This document shows, piece after piece, positions 18,858 to 28,438 of a stretch of DNA of 64,000 nt (positions are counted from its first letter, which is position 1; each line of letters opens with the position of its first letter). A model generated the notes under the pieces. That model had not been told where the DNA came from, ran no database searches, and worked only from the letters and a program-made list of their open reading frames with translations. The stretch lies in the NCBI RefSeq assembly GCF_024349785.1, contig NZ_AP018818.1, positions 891,823-955,822 on the forward strand. Reading direction: 5' to 3'. The stretch is from Sphingomonas bisphenolicum. GTDB lineage: Bacteria > Pseudomonadota > Alphaproteobacteria > Sphingomonadales > Sphingomonadaceae. Position numbers and translations under genes: made by a program.

Positions 18858-18930
18858 CCGTTCTGACGGCTGCGCAGGAAGTTGTGGGCTGTATGGTGCT
18901 GATGACGACGATTCTGGAGTAGGCACACGT

Positions 18931-18964
18931 AAAAAAGAGCCCGCCGGATATGTATCCGGCGGGC
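18931..18964 (-). terminator. Rho-independent terminator of the TBDR gene
   Basis: A perfect 12-bp stem (GCCCGCCGGATA and its complement) with a 2-nt loop spans 18939-18964. On the minus strand it is followed by CTC and six Ts (18936-18931). It lies 29 nt after the TBDR stop. The stem may also stop the convergent operon, but that side has no T-tract. Confidence 0.85.
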
Positions 18965-18992
18965 CATTGCGTCCCCCTTTGGCCGCAATCCT

Positions 18993-21431
18993 TCAGAATT
19001 TGTAGCCCAGCTCCAGGCCGTACATACGCGGCTCGTTATAGGAACGGGTGAAGATGCCCAGGCTCGCCGAACTGGCCGAGCTGGCATAGGCGTAGGTGTC
19101 GTTAAAGGCGTTGCGCAGGAAAGCCGCCACCGTCATGCCGCTACCGCCGATGCCGCTCCATTCGATCCGCGCGTTGACATTGTCATAGGCCGCGAACGTG
19201 TCGTTGCCGTTGTAGAAGCGGCTCTGGTGATAATGGTCGGCATTCAGCACGATCTCGCCATCGGCCGGGCGGAACGGCAGCACCCAGCGGATCGAGTTGG
19301 TGAGCGACCATTTGGGCGAAGCGGGCGTAAGCGAGGGCAGTTGCAGGCCTGGAATGTCAGGCAGCGTGTTCGAGAGGATCTTCTGATGCACATAGGCCAG
19401 CGTGTTGGTGAAGCTGAGGCTCCGGTTGGGCTGGAACATCACTTCGGTCTCGAAGCCCGACAGGCGGCGCTTGCCGACATTGATGCCGATCGAACTCGAT
19501 TGGGGCGCCGACGTGTCGTTCGACGGTACGATGGCTGAGGTGTTGAAGGCGACCACAGCATTCGAATAAGTGCCGCGATAGGCCGATACGTTGAAGCGCA
19601 GCCGGCCCTCGCCCAGGCGGAATTCAGACTTCACGCCGATTTCGACATCCTTGAGCGTTTCGGGCTGATAGGATTGATAGGGACGAAGGTCGGCCGGATT
19701 GGCCGTGGGCAAGCCGTTGTTGCCGATGCAGACGCCGTTGGAATTGCCCGTCGTGCAAGGCGTGGTGAAGCCCGGATAGTTGAGGCCGCCCTCGCGGTAG
19801 CCCTTCCGGTGGGTGACATAGGCGAAGATTGAATCCGAGACCTGCCAGTCGACACCCACATTGTAGGTAGTTGCGCTTTCCTTCGTGCTTGCCGTGCTGG
19901 CGCCAGCCGCCGAGGCACAGGCGTCCGGGGCGATGGAGGGTTCCGACGTGTCGATCAGGATGGTCGGCACCGTGTTCTTCTCGGTTACCGAACAGGCGCT
20001 TTGCGACGTCTTGTTGTAGCGGATGCCGCCATTCAGCTTGATGCTGTCCGTGATCTTGAAACCGAGCTGGCCGAACACAGCCTTGTTGGTCTTGTCGGTA
20101 TAGGCGATCACCCAGGGGCCCGCGGCGGCGGCGACGGGAAAGTTGCTGCCCTCCAAACCGGTCGGGTTTTCCTTGATGTAGAAAGCGCCGACCAGATAAT
20201 CGAGCCGGTCGTTGAACAGCGTACCGAAGACGTGGAATTCGTCGCTGATTTGCTCTTCGCGCGCCCGGTTCGATGCGGTGATGATCGGCAGCGGCGTGAA
20301 GGCGACGCCGTCGGTGTTGAGGTCGGTTTCCAGATGGGTGCGGCGATAGCCGAAGATGTTGCGCAGCGTCACCGCGTCGCTCAACGCGAACTCGGTCTTG
20401 TTGGATACGCCCCACAGGTCGCGGTTGAGGCGCTGGTTGATTTCCGAGAAGGTCTTGCGTGGCCCCAGTTGTTGCTGGAGCGCAAAGGTGTCGTCAATGT
20501 CGTTGCCCGCCGGAAGGGCGCCGGGAATGGCGCCGCAGCCGGGGTTGAACGCGTTGACGGTATGGCAATCGAAGAAATGGGCCAGTTGCGGGACACGGAC
20601 GAGGCCCGTGGGCAGCACGGCGCTCAAGATCGAGCCGGTGCCGGCCTCGCGTGCGCGGAACCAGTCGAATATCGTGATATTGCGGAACCCGTCGGTCGGT
20701 TCGATCAGCAGCGAGGCGCGGAAGCTGTCCTGGTGAACATCGTCCATGTCGTGCCCGCCGGACAGATTTTTGGTGTATCCATCACGGCGGGTCATCTTGC
20801 CGGACAGGCGCAGGGCGATCTTGCCATCGATGATCGGCACGTTGATGGCGCCTTCGACGTCCTTATAATCGTAATTGCCGTAGCTGCCGCGGACATAGCC
20901 TTCCAGATTATAGGTAGGTGCCTGGGGCGTAATGATTACGGCGCCACCAATGGCGTTGCGGCCGAACAATGTACCTTGCGGTCCCTTGAGCACCTGAACG
21001 CTGCCCAGATCATAGGCTGGAATGTTGGATCCCTGGAAATTCAGCGGGATGTCGGCAAAGTAATTGATGACCGCATTCGGCGCGACGCCGATCGGGATGC
21101 GCTGCAGCCCGCGCATGACGACGTTCATATTGCCGCCGCCGCCCTGGTGGACGAAGCGTATGCCGGGGGCGACGGCCGTCAGGTCTCCCAGCGAGCGCAC
21201 GCTCTTTTCGGCCAGCGCCTCGGTGCCGAATGCAATCACCGATACGGGAACGGTCTGGGCATTTTCCTCGCGCCGATTAGCCGTGACGATGATGTCGCTA
21301 AAGGATGCGTCGCTGGCCGTTTCCTGTGGCGGCGCCTTCGCGGAACTTTCGGCTGTCTGGGCATAGACCGGGAAGACCGTCACCGCCCCCATGGCCAGCG
21401 CGCTCGCGCTCACCATTTCCATCAACTTCAT
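18993..21431 (-). CDS. TonB-dependent receptor of the catabolic island
   Basis: The 812-residue receptor has a signal peptide (MKLMEMVSASALAMGAVTVF, cleavage near VYAQ). The plug domain starts at SDIIVTANRREENAQTVPVS and has LKGPQGTLFGRNAIGGAVII, and a 22-strand-type barrel ends in LGYKF. I chose the ATG at 21431, preceded by GGGAGGGG at good spacing; an earlier start at 21518 adds an unlikely leader. It should import the substrate of the island. Its promoter region holds a GAAC-N6-GTTT repeat shared with the PhyH/SDR and P450 promoters. The iron-siderophore alternative cannot be excluded. Confidence 0.9.
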   Translation of the reverse strand: MKLMEMVSASALAMGAVTVFPVYAQTAESSAKAPPQETASDASFSDIIVTANRREENAQTVPVSVIAFGTEALAEKSVRSLGDLTAVAPGIRFVHQGGGGNMNVVMRGLQRIPIGVAPNAVINYFADIPLNFQGSNIPAYDLGSVQVLKGPQGTLFGRNAIGGAVIITPQAPTYNLEGYVRGSYGNYDYKDVEGAINVPIIDGKIALRLSGKMTRRDGYTKNLSGGHDMDDVHQDSFRASLLIEPTDGFRNITIFDWFRAREAGTGSILSAVLPTGLVRVPQLAHFFDCHTVNAFNPGCGAIPGALPAGNDIDDTFALQQQLGPRKTFSEINQRLNRDLWGVSNKTEFALSDAVTLRNIFGYRRTHLETDLNTDGVAFTPLPIITASNRAREEQISDEFHVFGTLFNDRLDYLVGAFYIKENPTGLEGSNFPVAAAAGPWVIAYTDKTNKAVFGQLGFKITDSIKLNGGIRYNKTSQSACSVTEKNTVPTILIDTSEPSIAPDACASAAGASTASTKESATTYNVGVDWQVSDSIFAYVTHRKGYREGGLNYPGFTTPCTTGNSNGVCIGNNGLPTANPADLRPYQSYQPETLKDVEIGVKSEFRLGEGRLRFNVSAYRGTYSNAVVAFNTSAIVPSNDTSAPQSSSIGINVGKRRLSGFETEVMFQPNRSLSFTNTLAYVHQKILSNTLPDIPGLQLPSLTPASPKWSLTNSIRWVLPFRPADGEIVLNADHYHQSRFYNGNDTFAAYDNVNARIEWSGIGGSGMTVAAFLRNAFNDTYAYASSASSASLGIFTRSYNEPRMYGLELGYKF

Positions 21432-21525
21432 GATAACCCCTCCCATATGTGCACCCGGCATCGCTTTGTACGATCTTGCCGACATGGGAGAGCATAGGCA
21501 GCGCGGGGCATGCTTCAATTCAGGA

Positions 21526-21539
21526 GAACTTGCGGGTTT
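21526..21539. promoter_or_regulatory. GAAC-N6-GTTT operator candidate (copy 2)
   Basis: GAACTTGCGGGTTT lies 95 nt upstream of the TBDR start, between it and the TetR gene. It matches 11 of 14 positions of the perfect palindrome in front of the P450, and the preceding AG also matches. Confidence 0.45.
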
Positions 21540-21647
21540 TGCCGGGCTGCGCCGCGCGGAACGCGCGCTAAAGTCGGATCATGTTACGGGTCGGTACGCC
21601 CATGCATCTCCCGTGGAGGTGACTCCGAACGGAAGCGCACAGGTTCC

Positions 21648-22352
21648 TCATTCGACGGCGGAGGGAGCGAGCGGGCTGCAGCCGTAGAGGAACAGATGCA
21701 CGGTCCGCTCGGCATGCGCGCGAATGTCGCGATATTCCTCGGCATGGACTGGTTCGAGAATGACATGATTGGTGAAAAAGATGGTCTGGAAGAAATGTTC
21801 GGCCAGAAACTCCGGTTCGGCATTCACGAGGGCGCCGGTGCGCAGCATTTCGGCAAAATATTGCCGCAGCGGCAAGCCTTCTTCTTGACGGAACACTTCC
21901 AGGCATCGACGGCTCAGTTCGGGATGAGTTATGGCCGCGCTCAACAGGACGCGCGCGAACTGATAATAGGGCTGCGATCCGCAGACGGGACGGAACATGC
22001 GCAATATATGTTGTTCGGCAAAGTCGCTCAGCACCTGCTTGATCGGCAGGTCGGTTCGCAATGTATTCCGCAACAGCACCGAACTCGTCCCGACTGCTTC
22101 CAGAAGGCATTGCGCGAACAGTTCGGTCTTGTCGCCGAACAACTGGTAGATCGCTGCCTTTCCCACGCCCGCTGCGAAGGCGATCTCGTCCAGATTGGTG
22201 CCGGCAAATCCGCGCTCCAGGAAAATCTCGGTCGCACGATGCAGAATCCGCAGGCGCTTCTGGGGCGAAGCAGTCTCGACAATGTCGAGAGGGACACGCG
22301 ACGGTGCGGCGGTGGAAACATCCTTCAGCCGCCGGACGGGATCAGAAGCCAT
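21648..22352 (-). CDS. TetR-family regulator of the catabolic island
   Basis: The 234-residue protein has a TetR HTH near residues 30-75 (ILHRATEIFLERGFAGTNLD, then EIAFAAGVGKAAIYQLFGDK) and a C-terminal ligand domain of the AefR-like type (FFQTIFFTNHVIL). It should repress nearby genes until an effector binds. I chose the ATG at 22352 with GGAG upstream; 27 earlier codons look non-coding. It sits between the TBDR (same strand, 216 nt downstream) and the divergent VOC gene. Three GAAC-N6-GTT(C/T) repeats in the island are candidate binding sites, but none lies in its own upstream region. Confidence 0.85.
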   Translation of the reverse strand: MASDPVRRLKDVSTAAPSRVPLDIVETASPQKRLRILHRATEIFLERGFAGTNLDEIAFAAGVGKAAIYQLFGDKTELFAQCLLEAVGTSSVLLRNTLRTDLPIKQVLSDFAEQHILRMFRPVCGSQPYYQFARVLLSAAITHPELSRRCLEVFRQEEGLPLRQYFAEMLRTGALVNAEPEFLAEHFFQTIFFTNHVILEPVHAEEYRDIRAHAERTVHLFLYGCSPLAPSAVE

Positions 22353-22488
22353 GGTCCGCTCTCCACATATAGCAGGCGCTCTTTTAAGCGTCGATTGCCG
22401 CCGATGTTTAGCGTGCGCCTTCATCTCCGCCACCTGCCTTCGGACAGGACGCTCAAGGCGCGGCTCTTGGTTTTAGAGGGACACAGAT

Positions 22489-22944
22489 ATGAAGCAGACG
22501 GTCGATCCATTCGGCATTTTCTTCCAGCTTCGCTATGTCGCCCGCGACATTCGGGGCGCGGTCGCCATGCTGGAAACCCGGATGGGCGCACGCCGTATTG
22601 ACCTGATCTCGGATTTCGCCGATCCGGCGGGGAATGCCGTCGCGATACGGTCGCTGGCTCATTTGTCGATGGGTGATGTCGAGATCGAGATCATCCAACC
22701 CCGGCTCAACTGGCCTTCGATCTATCTCGACGCCCTGCCGATCGGTGGCGCCATGATAGGGCTCCATCATCTGGGCTACATGCAATCCGACATGCCTTCG
22801 TGGGAGGCTGCGATGCGGACGATACGCGCGTCGGGCATGGACATCGCCATGGAAGGCGACACCCCGAACGCACGCTTCGCCTACGTCGATACCAGACCTC
22901 TTGTGGGGCATTTCACCGAAATGGTCTATCGCGCTTCGAGATAG
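22489..22944 (+). CDS. VOC-superfamily (glyoxalase-like) protein
   Basis: The 151-residue protein has the two beta-alpha-beta-beta-beta halves of the vicinal oxygen chelate fold: LRYVARDIRGAVAMLETRMG at the start, VEIEIIQP at the end of the first half, HHLGYMQSDMPSWEAAM in the second. Family members bind a divalent metal and act as glyoxalases, dioxygenases, epimerases or binding proteins; the role here is open. GAGGGA lies just upstream of the ATG. Its last 19 nt overlap the end of the convergent P450 gene, so antisense interference is possible. Confidence 0.75.
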   Translation: MKQTVDPFGIFFQLRYVARDIRGAVAMLETRMGARRIDLISDFADPAGNAVAIRSLAHLSMGDVEIEIIQPRLNWPSIYLDALPIGGAMIGLHHLGYMQSDMPSWEAAMRTIRASGMDIAMEGDTPNARFAYVDTRPLVGHFTEMVYRASR

Positions 22945-24164
22945 AGCTTGCCGATGTGGCGCGCACGGGGGGTCGATGTGTCCCACTGCACCGCATCGTC
23001 GCGATCGGCGAGCCGCAGGTCGGGCATGCGCGCGAGCAACTTGTTCAGGAGCAGCGGCACGACATTGCGGGTGATCGCATTGCCTATGCAGGTGTGCATA
23101 CCATAGCCGAAGGCCAGATGGTCCTTCCCATTGGGTCGGTCGATGTCGAACCTGTAGGGATCGGGGAAGATGTCCGGATCATGACAGGCGACCCCGAGCA
23201 TGGCATAGACCGGCATGCCTTTGGGAATGACCTTTCCACCCAGTTCCGTGTCATCGGTCGCGAAGCGCATGACGAGCGATACAGGCGGGTCGAGCCGCAT
23301 ACTTTCTTCCAGCACGGCGCCGGCAAGCGATGGATTCTGCCGCACGCGTTCCGCGATGTCCGGATGCCGCGCCAGGTTCATGAGCGAGGCTGCGGCAGCG
23401 CCCGCGACCGTCGATACGCCACCGATCAGCAGAACGATCATCATCGCCATCATCTCGTCATCATCGATCGCGCCGTCCTCGGCGCCATCGGCAATGACTC
23501 CGATGAGATTATGGCATCGACCTTGCCGGGCAAGCGCCTGTTGTTCCTTGCAATAGGCCGCGCCCTGGGCCCAGGCGTCGAGATAGGGTTGCGGCTTGGG
23601 ATCGCCCGGTCGCATGCTGTCCAGCAGCGGCAGCGTCGCGACATAGTTCATGAAAATCGCCTGGTCCTTGTCCTCGATCCCCAAAAAGCGACGCAACAAA
23701 ATGTCGATCGAAAGCGGTTTGGTGAGATCGCCGAGCGCTTCGAAGCCTTTGCCTCGCTCCACTATGTCGTCGATCAGCCTGTCGATAAGGATCGCGGCAT
23801 TTTCGTTCAGCATCTGCGTGCGCTTGGGCGTGAAGGCGGGGTTTACGACTTTGCGGCGGCGCGTATGGTCTGGCGGGTCGGCATAGTTCATCACTGGCAG
23901 GCCATTGAAGAAGTCGATCCGCTCCATTCCGGGTAGATTTTTCGGCTTCAGGCTGGAAAAGGCCTTGAAGTTGCGCAGCATCGCCTGGTTTTGCGCGAAG
24001 CCTGCGACATAAGCCGATGGCACACCCTCCATATGGATGAAGCCCGGAGACTGGGTGAGCAGCATCGGATGGAATTTTTCTGGATGGCGCCGGAAGGCGT
24101 CCCCAAACGGATCGAAGTCGGAAAATTCCAGATCCCTGGCATTTCCTGCAATATAGCTGGTCAT
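22926..24164 (-). CDS. Cytochrome P450
   Basis: The 412-residue soluble P450 has the haem-binding motif FGYGMHTCIGNAI, with Cys359 as axial ligand, the ExxR motif EESMR of helix K, and the FDIDRPN meander block. It would hydroxylate a hydrophobic compound using ferredoxin-type electron donors, which are not in the window. In helix I the usual A-G-x-E/D-T sequence reads LLIGGVSTVAG: the acidic residue is replaced by Ser. The ATG at 24164 has GGGAGG 5 nt upstream. A perfect 14-bp palindrome lies 70 nt upstream. Together with PhyH, SDRs and dehydrogenases it probably starts or continues oxidation of the imported compound. Confidence 0.92.
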   Translation of the reverse strand: MTSYIAGNARDLEFSDFDPFGDAFRRHPEKFHPMLLTQSPGFIHMEGVPSAYVAGFAQNQAMLRNFKAFSSLKPKNLPGMERIDFFNGLPVMNYADPPDHTRRRKVVNPAFTPKRTQMLNENAAILIDRLIDDIVERGKGFEALGDLTKPLSIDILLRRFLGIEDKDQAIFMNYVATLPLLDSMRPGDPKPQPYLDAWAQGAAYCKEQQALARQGRCHNLIGVIADGAEDGAIDDDEMMAMMIVLLIGGVSTVAGAAAASLMNLARHPDIAERVRQNPSLAGAVLEESMRLDPPVSLVMRFATDDTELGGKVIPKGMPVYAMLGVACHDPDIFPDPYRFDIDRPNGKDHLAFGYGMHTCIGNAITRNVVPLLLNKLLARMPDLRLADRDDAVQWDTSTPRARHIGKLYLEAR

Positions 24165-24233
24165 CGTCGCCTCCCGCAATTCTTCTCATCGGGGCGACCT
24201 TAGGAAGAGAGGCTCATGCGGGTCCATCAGGCA

Positions 24234-24247
24234 GAACTCGCGAGTTC
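24234..24247. promoter_or_regulatory. GAACTCGCGAGTTC palindrome (copy 3, perfect)
   Basis: A perfect 14-bp palindrome lies 70 nt upstream of the P450 start. It is the most symmetric copy of the GAAC-N6-GTT(C/T) repeat, also seen in front of the TBDR and in the PhyH/SDR region, and is probably the operator of a dimeric regulator such as the local TetR protein. Confidence 0.55.
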
Positions 24248-24344
24248 GGGACGAAAATAGGTAAGCCAGGGGTTCACAATTTGTCTCGTCGCATCCGGGC
24301 AAGCGGAATGTCCGCTTCTGCGTGTACGAGCGGCAGCAGGCAGC

Positions 24345-24477
24345 GATACGCCGCCACTTCAGGACGCTCTGCTGGGTGATCCCGTTTCGCTTCGCGAGGG
24401 CGCGCGAATGAAGCTGGCGATCACTGTAGCTGGCCTCGACTGGCGTGCGTGGCGTTGCCGTGGAGAAGCTGGCCCAT
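24345..24477 (-). pseudogene. Remnant of an IS481-type transposase N-terminus
   Basis: On the reverse strand the fragment starts MGQLLHGNATHASRGQ, like the conserved start of IS481-family transposases. It then shifts frame and continues SYSDRQLHSRALAKRNGI and TQQSVLKWRR, the usual HTH segment. After about 24345 the similarity ends, so only ~45 codons remain and they are frameshifted. The bases between the P450 promoter and this fragment show nothing else. An intact IS3-family element is inserted 31 nt upstream of this start. Confidence 0.6.
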
Positions 24478-24508
24478 GGCTCCCTCCGCTGCGATGAGGA
24501 TACCTATA

Positions 24509-24535
24509 TGAACCGTACCGGGTTTGCCGGAGGCT
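24509..24535 (+). repeat. IS terminal inverted repeat (left)
   Basis: The 27 bp are the exact reverse complement of 25803-25829. It is the end distal to orfA, next to the orfB stop. Confidence 0.95.
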
Positions 24536-24547
24536 ATTTGGTTTAAG

Positions 24548-25776
<1,229 letters not shown>

Positions 25777-25802
25777 ATCGGCTCCACTTACTCAGAAGTT
25801 GG

Positions 25803-25829
25803 AGCCTCCGGCAAACCCGGTACGGTTCA
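25803..25829 (-). repeat. IS terminal inverted repeat (right)
   Basis: Exact reverse complement of 24509-24535, at the orfA end of the element. Confidence 0.95.
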
Positions 25830-25913
25830 ATACCCCATCACATACTGGCACCAAACGCCCAGCGTCATGCGTTTTCAATGCGCGACGACGCCGGTCTGGC
25901 ATGCTGCCTGCGG

Positions 25914-26921
25914 CTATAAAAGCGCGATGATCGCAACACTATCCGATGATGTCATGAACAGGCTTTTGCCATTGGCGCCAAAGCAACAATTGGCGACCGC
26001 CTTGCCGGTGCCTACGATGCCCAGCAATACCCCGTCCGGTGTCAATATATGCACGCCGCCCGGACCGGTCGCAAAGACATGGCCATCGGGCGCCACCTTG
26101 ATCCCATCGGGCAAGCCCGGCAGACCCTGGGCGCGCTGGCTTCTCATGTCGTGAAACAGGCGCTGATCGATAAGGCGTCCTTTGGCGTCCAGCGTGTAGG
26201 CGCGTACCTCCGGCCGCTTTTCGTCGGATAAGGCCAGATACAGGGTGCGGCCGTCCGGCGACAGCGCCACGCCGTTGGGACGGCGGTGATTGCCATCCAG
26301 CAGGGCCACGTCACCATCCGGCGTCAGCGCATAGAGGCCATTATGGTCGATTTCGCGCAGCGATGACGCATCGCCATCCGCAAAACCATAAGGCGGATCG
26401 GTGAAATAGATGGTGCCCGATGGCGCGATGCACAGATCGTTGGGGCTGTTGAAGCGCCTGGAATGAAATCGATCGGCCAGGATGGTGCGCTTGGTCGTTT
26501 GCAGGTCGATCCGTACGATCGCGCGCGTGCCGCTGTCGGCGGCGATCAGTTGACCCGTCTTGTCGATGGCCAGGCCGTTGAGACCGGCTTCGCGAATGCC
26601 GGGAGGCACAGCGGTTTGCAATCCGGCGGGGGAGAGGAAAGGCTGCGCGCCCAGTCCGGCACGCCAGCGATAGACGATATTGGCGGGCGGATCGCTGAAC
26701 AGCAGATAGTCGCCCTGTGGCACCCACACAGGCCCTTCGGCCCAGCGAAAGCCGTGAGCCAATATCTCGATCGAAGCGGATGGCGCGATGATCCGATCCA
26801 GCGCCGCGGACAGGCGCGTGACGCTGCCCATGGTCGCCGATCCGGCAACAGATTTTCCCACTGCGATCGCAGCGAGCGGCATGGCAGCCAGCGACGCCAG
26901 CACGGTCCGGCGCGCGATCAA
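25914..26921 (-). CDS. Exported SMP-30/gluconolactonase-type beta-propeller
   Basis: The 335-residue protein fits the SMP-30/gluconolactonase/LRE family: HGFRWAEGPVWVP, NDLCIAPSGTIYFTDPPYGF and RPNGVALSPDGRTLYLALSD are typical blocks with the Glu, Asn and Asp expected to bind calcium. It would open an aldono-lactone ring. A TTG start overlaps the stop of the upstream Gfo/Idh gene (TTGA), with AGGA 7 nt before it. With this start the N-terminus is a twin-arginine-like signal (residues 2-12, IARRTVLASLA), so the enzyme should be periplasmic, with the oxidoreductase. It is the third gene of a luxR-gfo-lactonase transcript. Confidence 0.85.
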   Translation of the reverse strand: MIARRTVLASLAAMPLAAIAVGKSVAGSATMGSVTRLSAALDRIIAPSASIEILAHGFRWAEGPVWVPQGDYLLFSDPPANIVYRWRAGLGAQPFLSPAGLQTAVPPGIREAGLNGLAIDKTGQLIAADSGTRAIVRIDLQTTKRTILADRFHSRRFNSPNDLCIAPSGTIYFTDPPYGFADGDASSLREIDHNGLYALTPDGDVALLDGNHRRPNGVALSPDGRTLYLALSDEKRPEVRAYTLDAKGRLIDQRLFHDMRSQRAQGLPGLPDGIKVAPDGHVFATGPGGVHILTPDGVLLGIVGTGKAVANCCFGANGKSLFMTSSDSVAIIALL

Positions 26922-28021
26922 GCGCCAATCCTGACGCTGCGGCCCTGCGCCGCGGATTGATAGATCGCCTCGATCACGCGCAGGTCGGCCAGACCTTCTT
27001 CGCCCGGCACGATTGGCGTCTTGCCCGTCAGGATGCATTCGGCGAAATGATCGAGTTGCCCCGCAAATTGCGTTTTGCCGGCCGGGGGCAGGGTGCGCGG
27101 CGCGGTGACGCCATCCTTGCGGATCGTCATGCTTTGGCCCGCATAGGGCGTCGCCGGCTCCATCCCGATCCAGCCCTGGGTTCCGTTGATGCGATAGCTG
27201 TTATGCCCGCTGCTGTAACTGGAAATACAGTCCGCTACGATGCCGGACGGAAAGCGCAGCAGGAAGCTGATCCGATCCTCCACAGTGCGGAAACGCGGGT
27301 CGGACCGGTCAGTGGATTCGACTGCGCTCACTTCAACCGGTTCCTCGCCCGTCAGGTAACGCGCGGCGTTCAGGCTGTAGATGCCGATGTCCATCATCGA
27401 TCCGCCGCCGGACAAAGGCTTGTCGAGCCGCCATTGGTCCGGCTTGATCGGAAAGCCATGTTCCGCCGTGATCAGACGAGTGGGGCCGACATGCCCGCTG
27501 CGCGCCAGATCGATGGCCAGGCGGTTATAGGGTTCGAACCGCGATCGATAGCCGATCATCAACTTCTTCCCCGCCTGGCGACAGGCCGCGATCATCGCCT
27601 GACAATCGGCCACGGATGTCGCCATCGGCTTTTCGCACATCACATGCTTGCCAGCCTTCGCGGCGCGAATGGCATATTCGGCGTGCAGGCTGTTGGGCAA
27701 TATGATGTAGACGGCGTCGATATCGGGATTATCGCGGATGCGATCGAAATCGGCATAGCTGTAGCGATGCGTCTTGGGGACGCCATATTGATCGCCAAAG
27801 TTCTCCAGCTTGGCAGGCGTGCCGCTGACCAGCGCTGCAATATGGGCGTGCTCGCATCCGGCGAAATTCGGCATGATCTGGCGTGTGGCATAGGAACCAA
27901 GCCCGACGATCGCATAGCCGATCTTGCGCGCCGACGCCGCCGACACGCCGCTGCCGACGGAGGCCAGCATCAATCCGGCGCCCAAACCGCCGATAATGTC
28001 ACGCCGCGAACCGGTCGCCAT
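26918..28021 (-). CDS. Tat-exported Gfo/Idh/MocA-family oxidoreductase
   Basis: The 367-residue protein has a twin-arginine signal (SRRDIIGGLGAGLMLASVG), a Rossmann motif (YAIVGLGSYATRQIM), the family EKP motif (MCEKPMATS) and the C-terminal alpha/beta domain. It resembles periplasmic glucose-fructose oxidoreductase, which keeps NADP tightly bound and makes gluconolactone. It could thus generate the lactone opened by the next gene, with which it overlaps by 4 nt. Sugar specificity is not readable. It starts 33 nt after a small LuxR-type gene on the same strand. Confidence 0.88.
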   Translation of the reverse strand: MATGSRRDIIGGLGAGLMLASVGSGVSAASARKIGYAIVGLGSYATRQIMPNFAGCEHAHIAALVSGTPAKLENFGDQYGVPKTHRYSYADFDRIRDNPDIDAVYIILPNSLHAEYAIRAAKAGKHVMCEKPMATSVADCQAMIAACRQAGKKLMIGYRSRFEPYNRLAIDLARSGHVGPTRLITAEHGFPIKPDQWRLDKPLSGGGSMMDIGIYSLNAARYLTGEEPVEVSAVESTDRSDPRFRTVEDRISFLLRFPSGIVADCISSYSSGHNSYRINGTQGWIGMEPATPYAGQSMTIRKDGVTAPRTLPPAGKTQFAGQLDHFAECILTGKTPIVPGEEGLADLRVIEAIYQSAAQGRSVRIGA

Positions 28022-28054
28022 ATCCGCCTCCCAATATCCTGTGGCTTTGCGCTT

Positions 28055-28348
28055 TCAGTCGGCCGGCCAACCAGGCGCAGCGCGAAGCCAGCCCAGATTG
28101 CGCGCGGCGATCGCGGCTTGTGTGCGGTTGCGCACATTGAGTTTGCGCATCAACGCCGTCATGTGCACCTTCACCGTTGCTTCCGCCATGCCCAGTTCAT
28201 AGGCGATCTGCTTGTTCAACAGGCCCGAATGGACGCAGCGCAGGACTTTCATCTGGGTGGGGGTCAGCGCCGGCGGCTCGTGGGGTCTTGCAGGCTGTCG
28301 GAAGTCCCGCTGATCGGAACTATTGTGCAGGTCCAGCGCAATGAACAT
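28055..28348 (-). CDS. Orphan LuxR-type HTH protein
   Basis: The 97-residue protein is almost only a LuxR/FixJ C-terminal HTH: LTPTQMKVLRCVHSGLLNKQ, IAYELGMAEATVKVHMTALM, then RKLNVRNRTQAA. The receiver domain of a response regulator is missing; an in-frame stop lies upstream and GGGAGAGG precedes the ATG, so this is a real short gene, not a frame fragment. It is divergent from gntP, first in the gfo-lactonase operon, and may tune this locus. The ~30 N-terminal residues match nothing I know. Confidence 0.8.
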   Translation of the reverse strand: MFIALDLHNSSDQRDFRQPARPHEPPALTPTQMKVLRCVHSGLLNKQIAYELGMAEATVKVHMTALMRKLNVRNRTQAAIAARNLGWLRAAPGWPAD

Positions 28349-28370
28349 CCGTCCTCTCCCTGTTCGATCC

Positions 28371-28380
28371 GATTCGAATC
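28371..28380. promoter_or_regulatory. GATTCGAATC palindrome
   Basis: A perfect 10-bp palindrome lies 23 nt upstream of the luxR-type gene, in the divergent control region with gntP. It may be an operator, possibly autoregulatory; a chance palindrome of this length is not rare. Confidence 0.25.
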
Positions 28381-28416
28381 AGCCAGCCTGTTTGGCCTGC
28401 CAGCTTGGTGAATGTC

Positions 28417-28428
28417 GTTAGCGCTAAC
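28417..28428. promoter_or_regulatory. LacI-type operator candidate (copy 1)
   Basis: GTTAGCGCTAAC is a perfect 12-bp palindrome with the central CG typical of LacI/GalR-family sites. It lies between the divergent luxR-type and gntP genes. Near-identical sites occur at 45720, 53042 and 56044, all in control regions of sugar genes. Confidence 0.6.
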
Positions 28429-28438
28429 AGTAAGAGGA

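Noticed and set aside
20001..21497. A 498-codon open frame antisense to a TBDR gene
   Set aside because: It lies fully inside the receptor gene; its sequence is low-complexity and Asp/Arg/Val-rich, as expected from a shadow frame.
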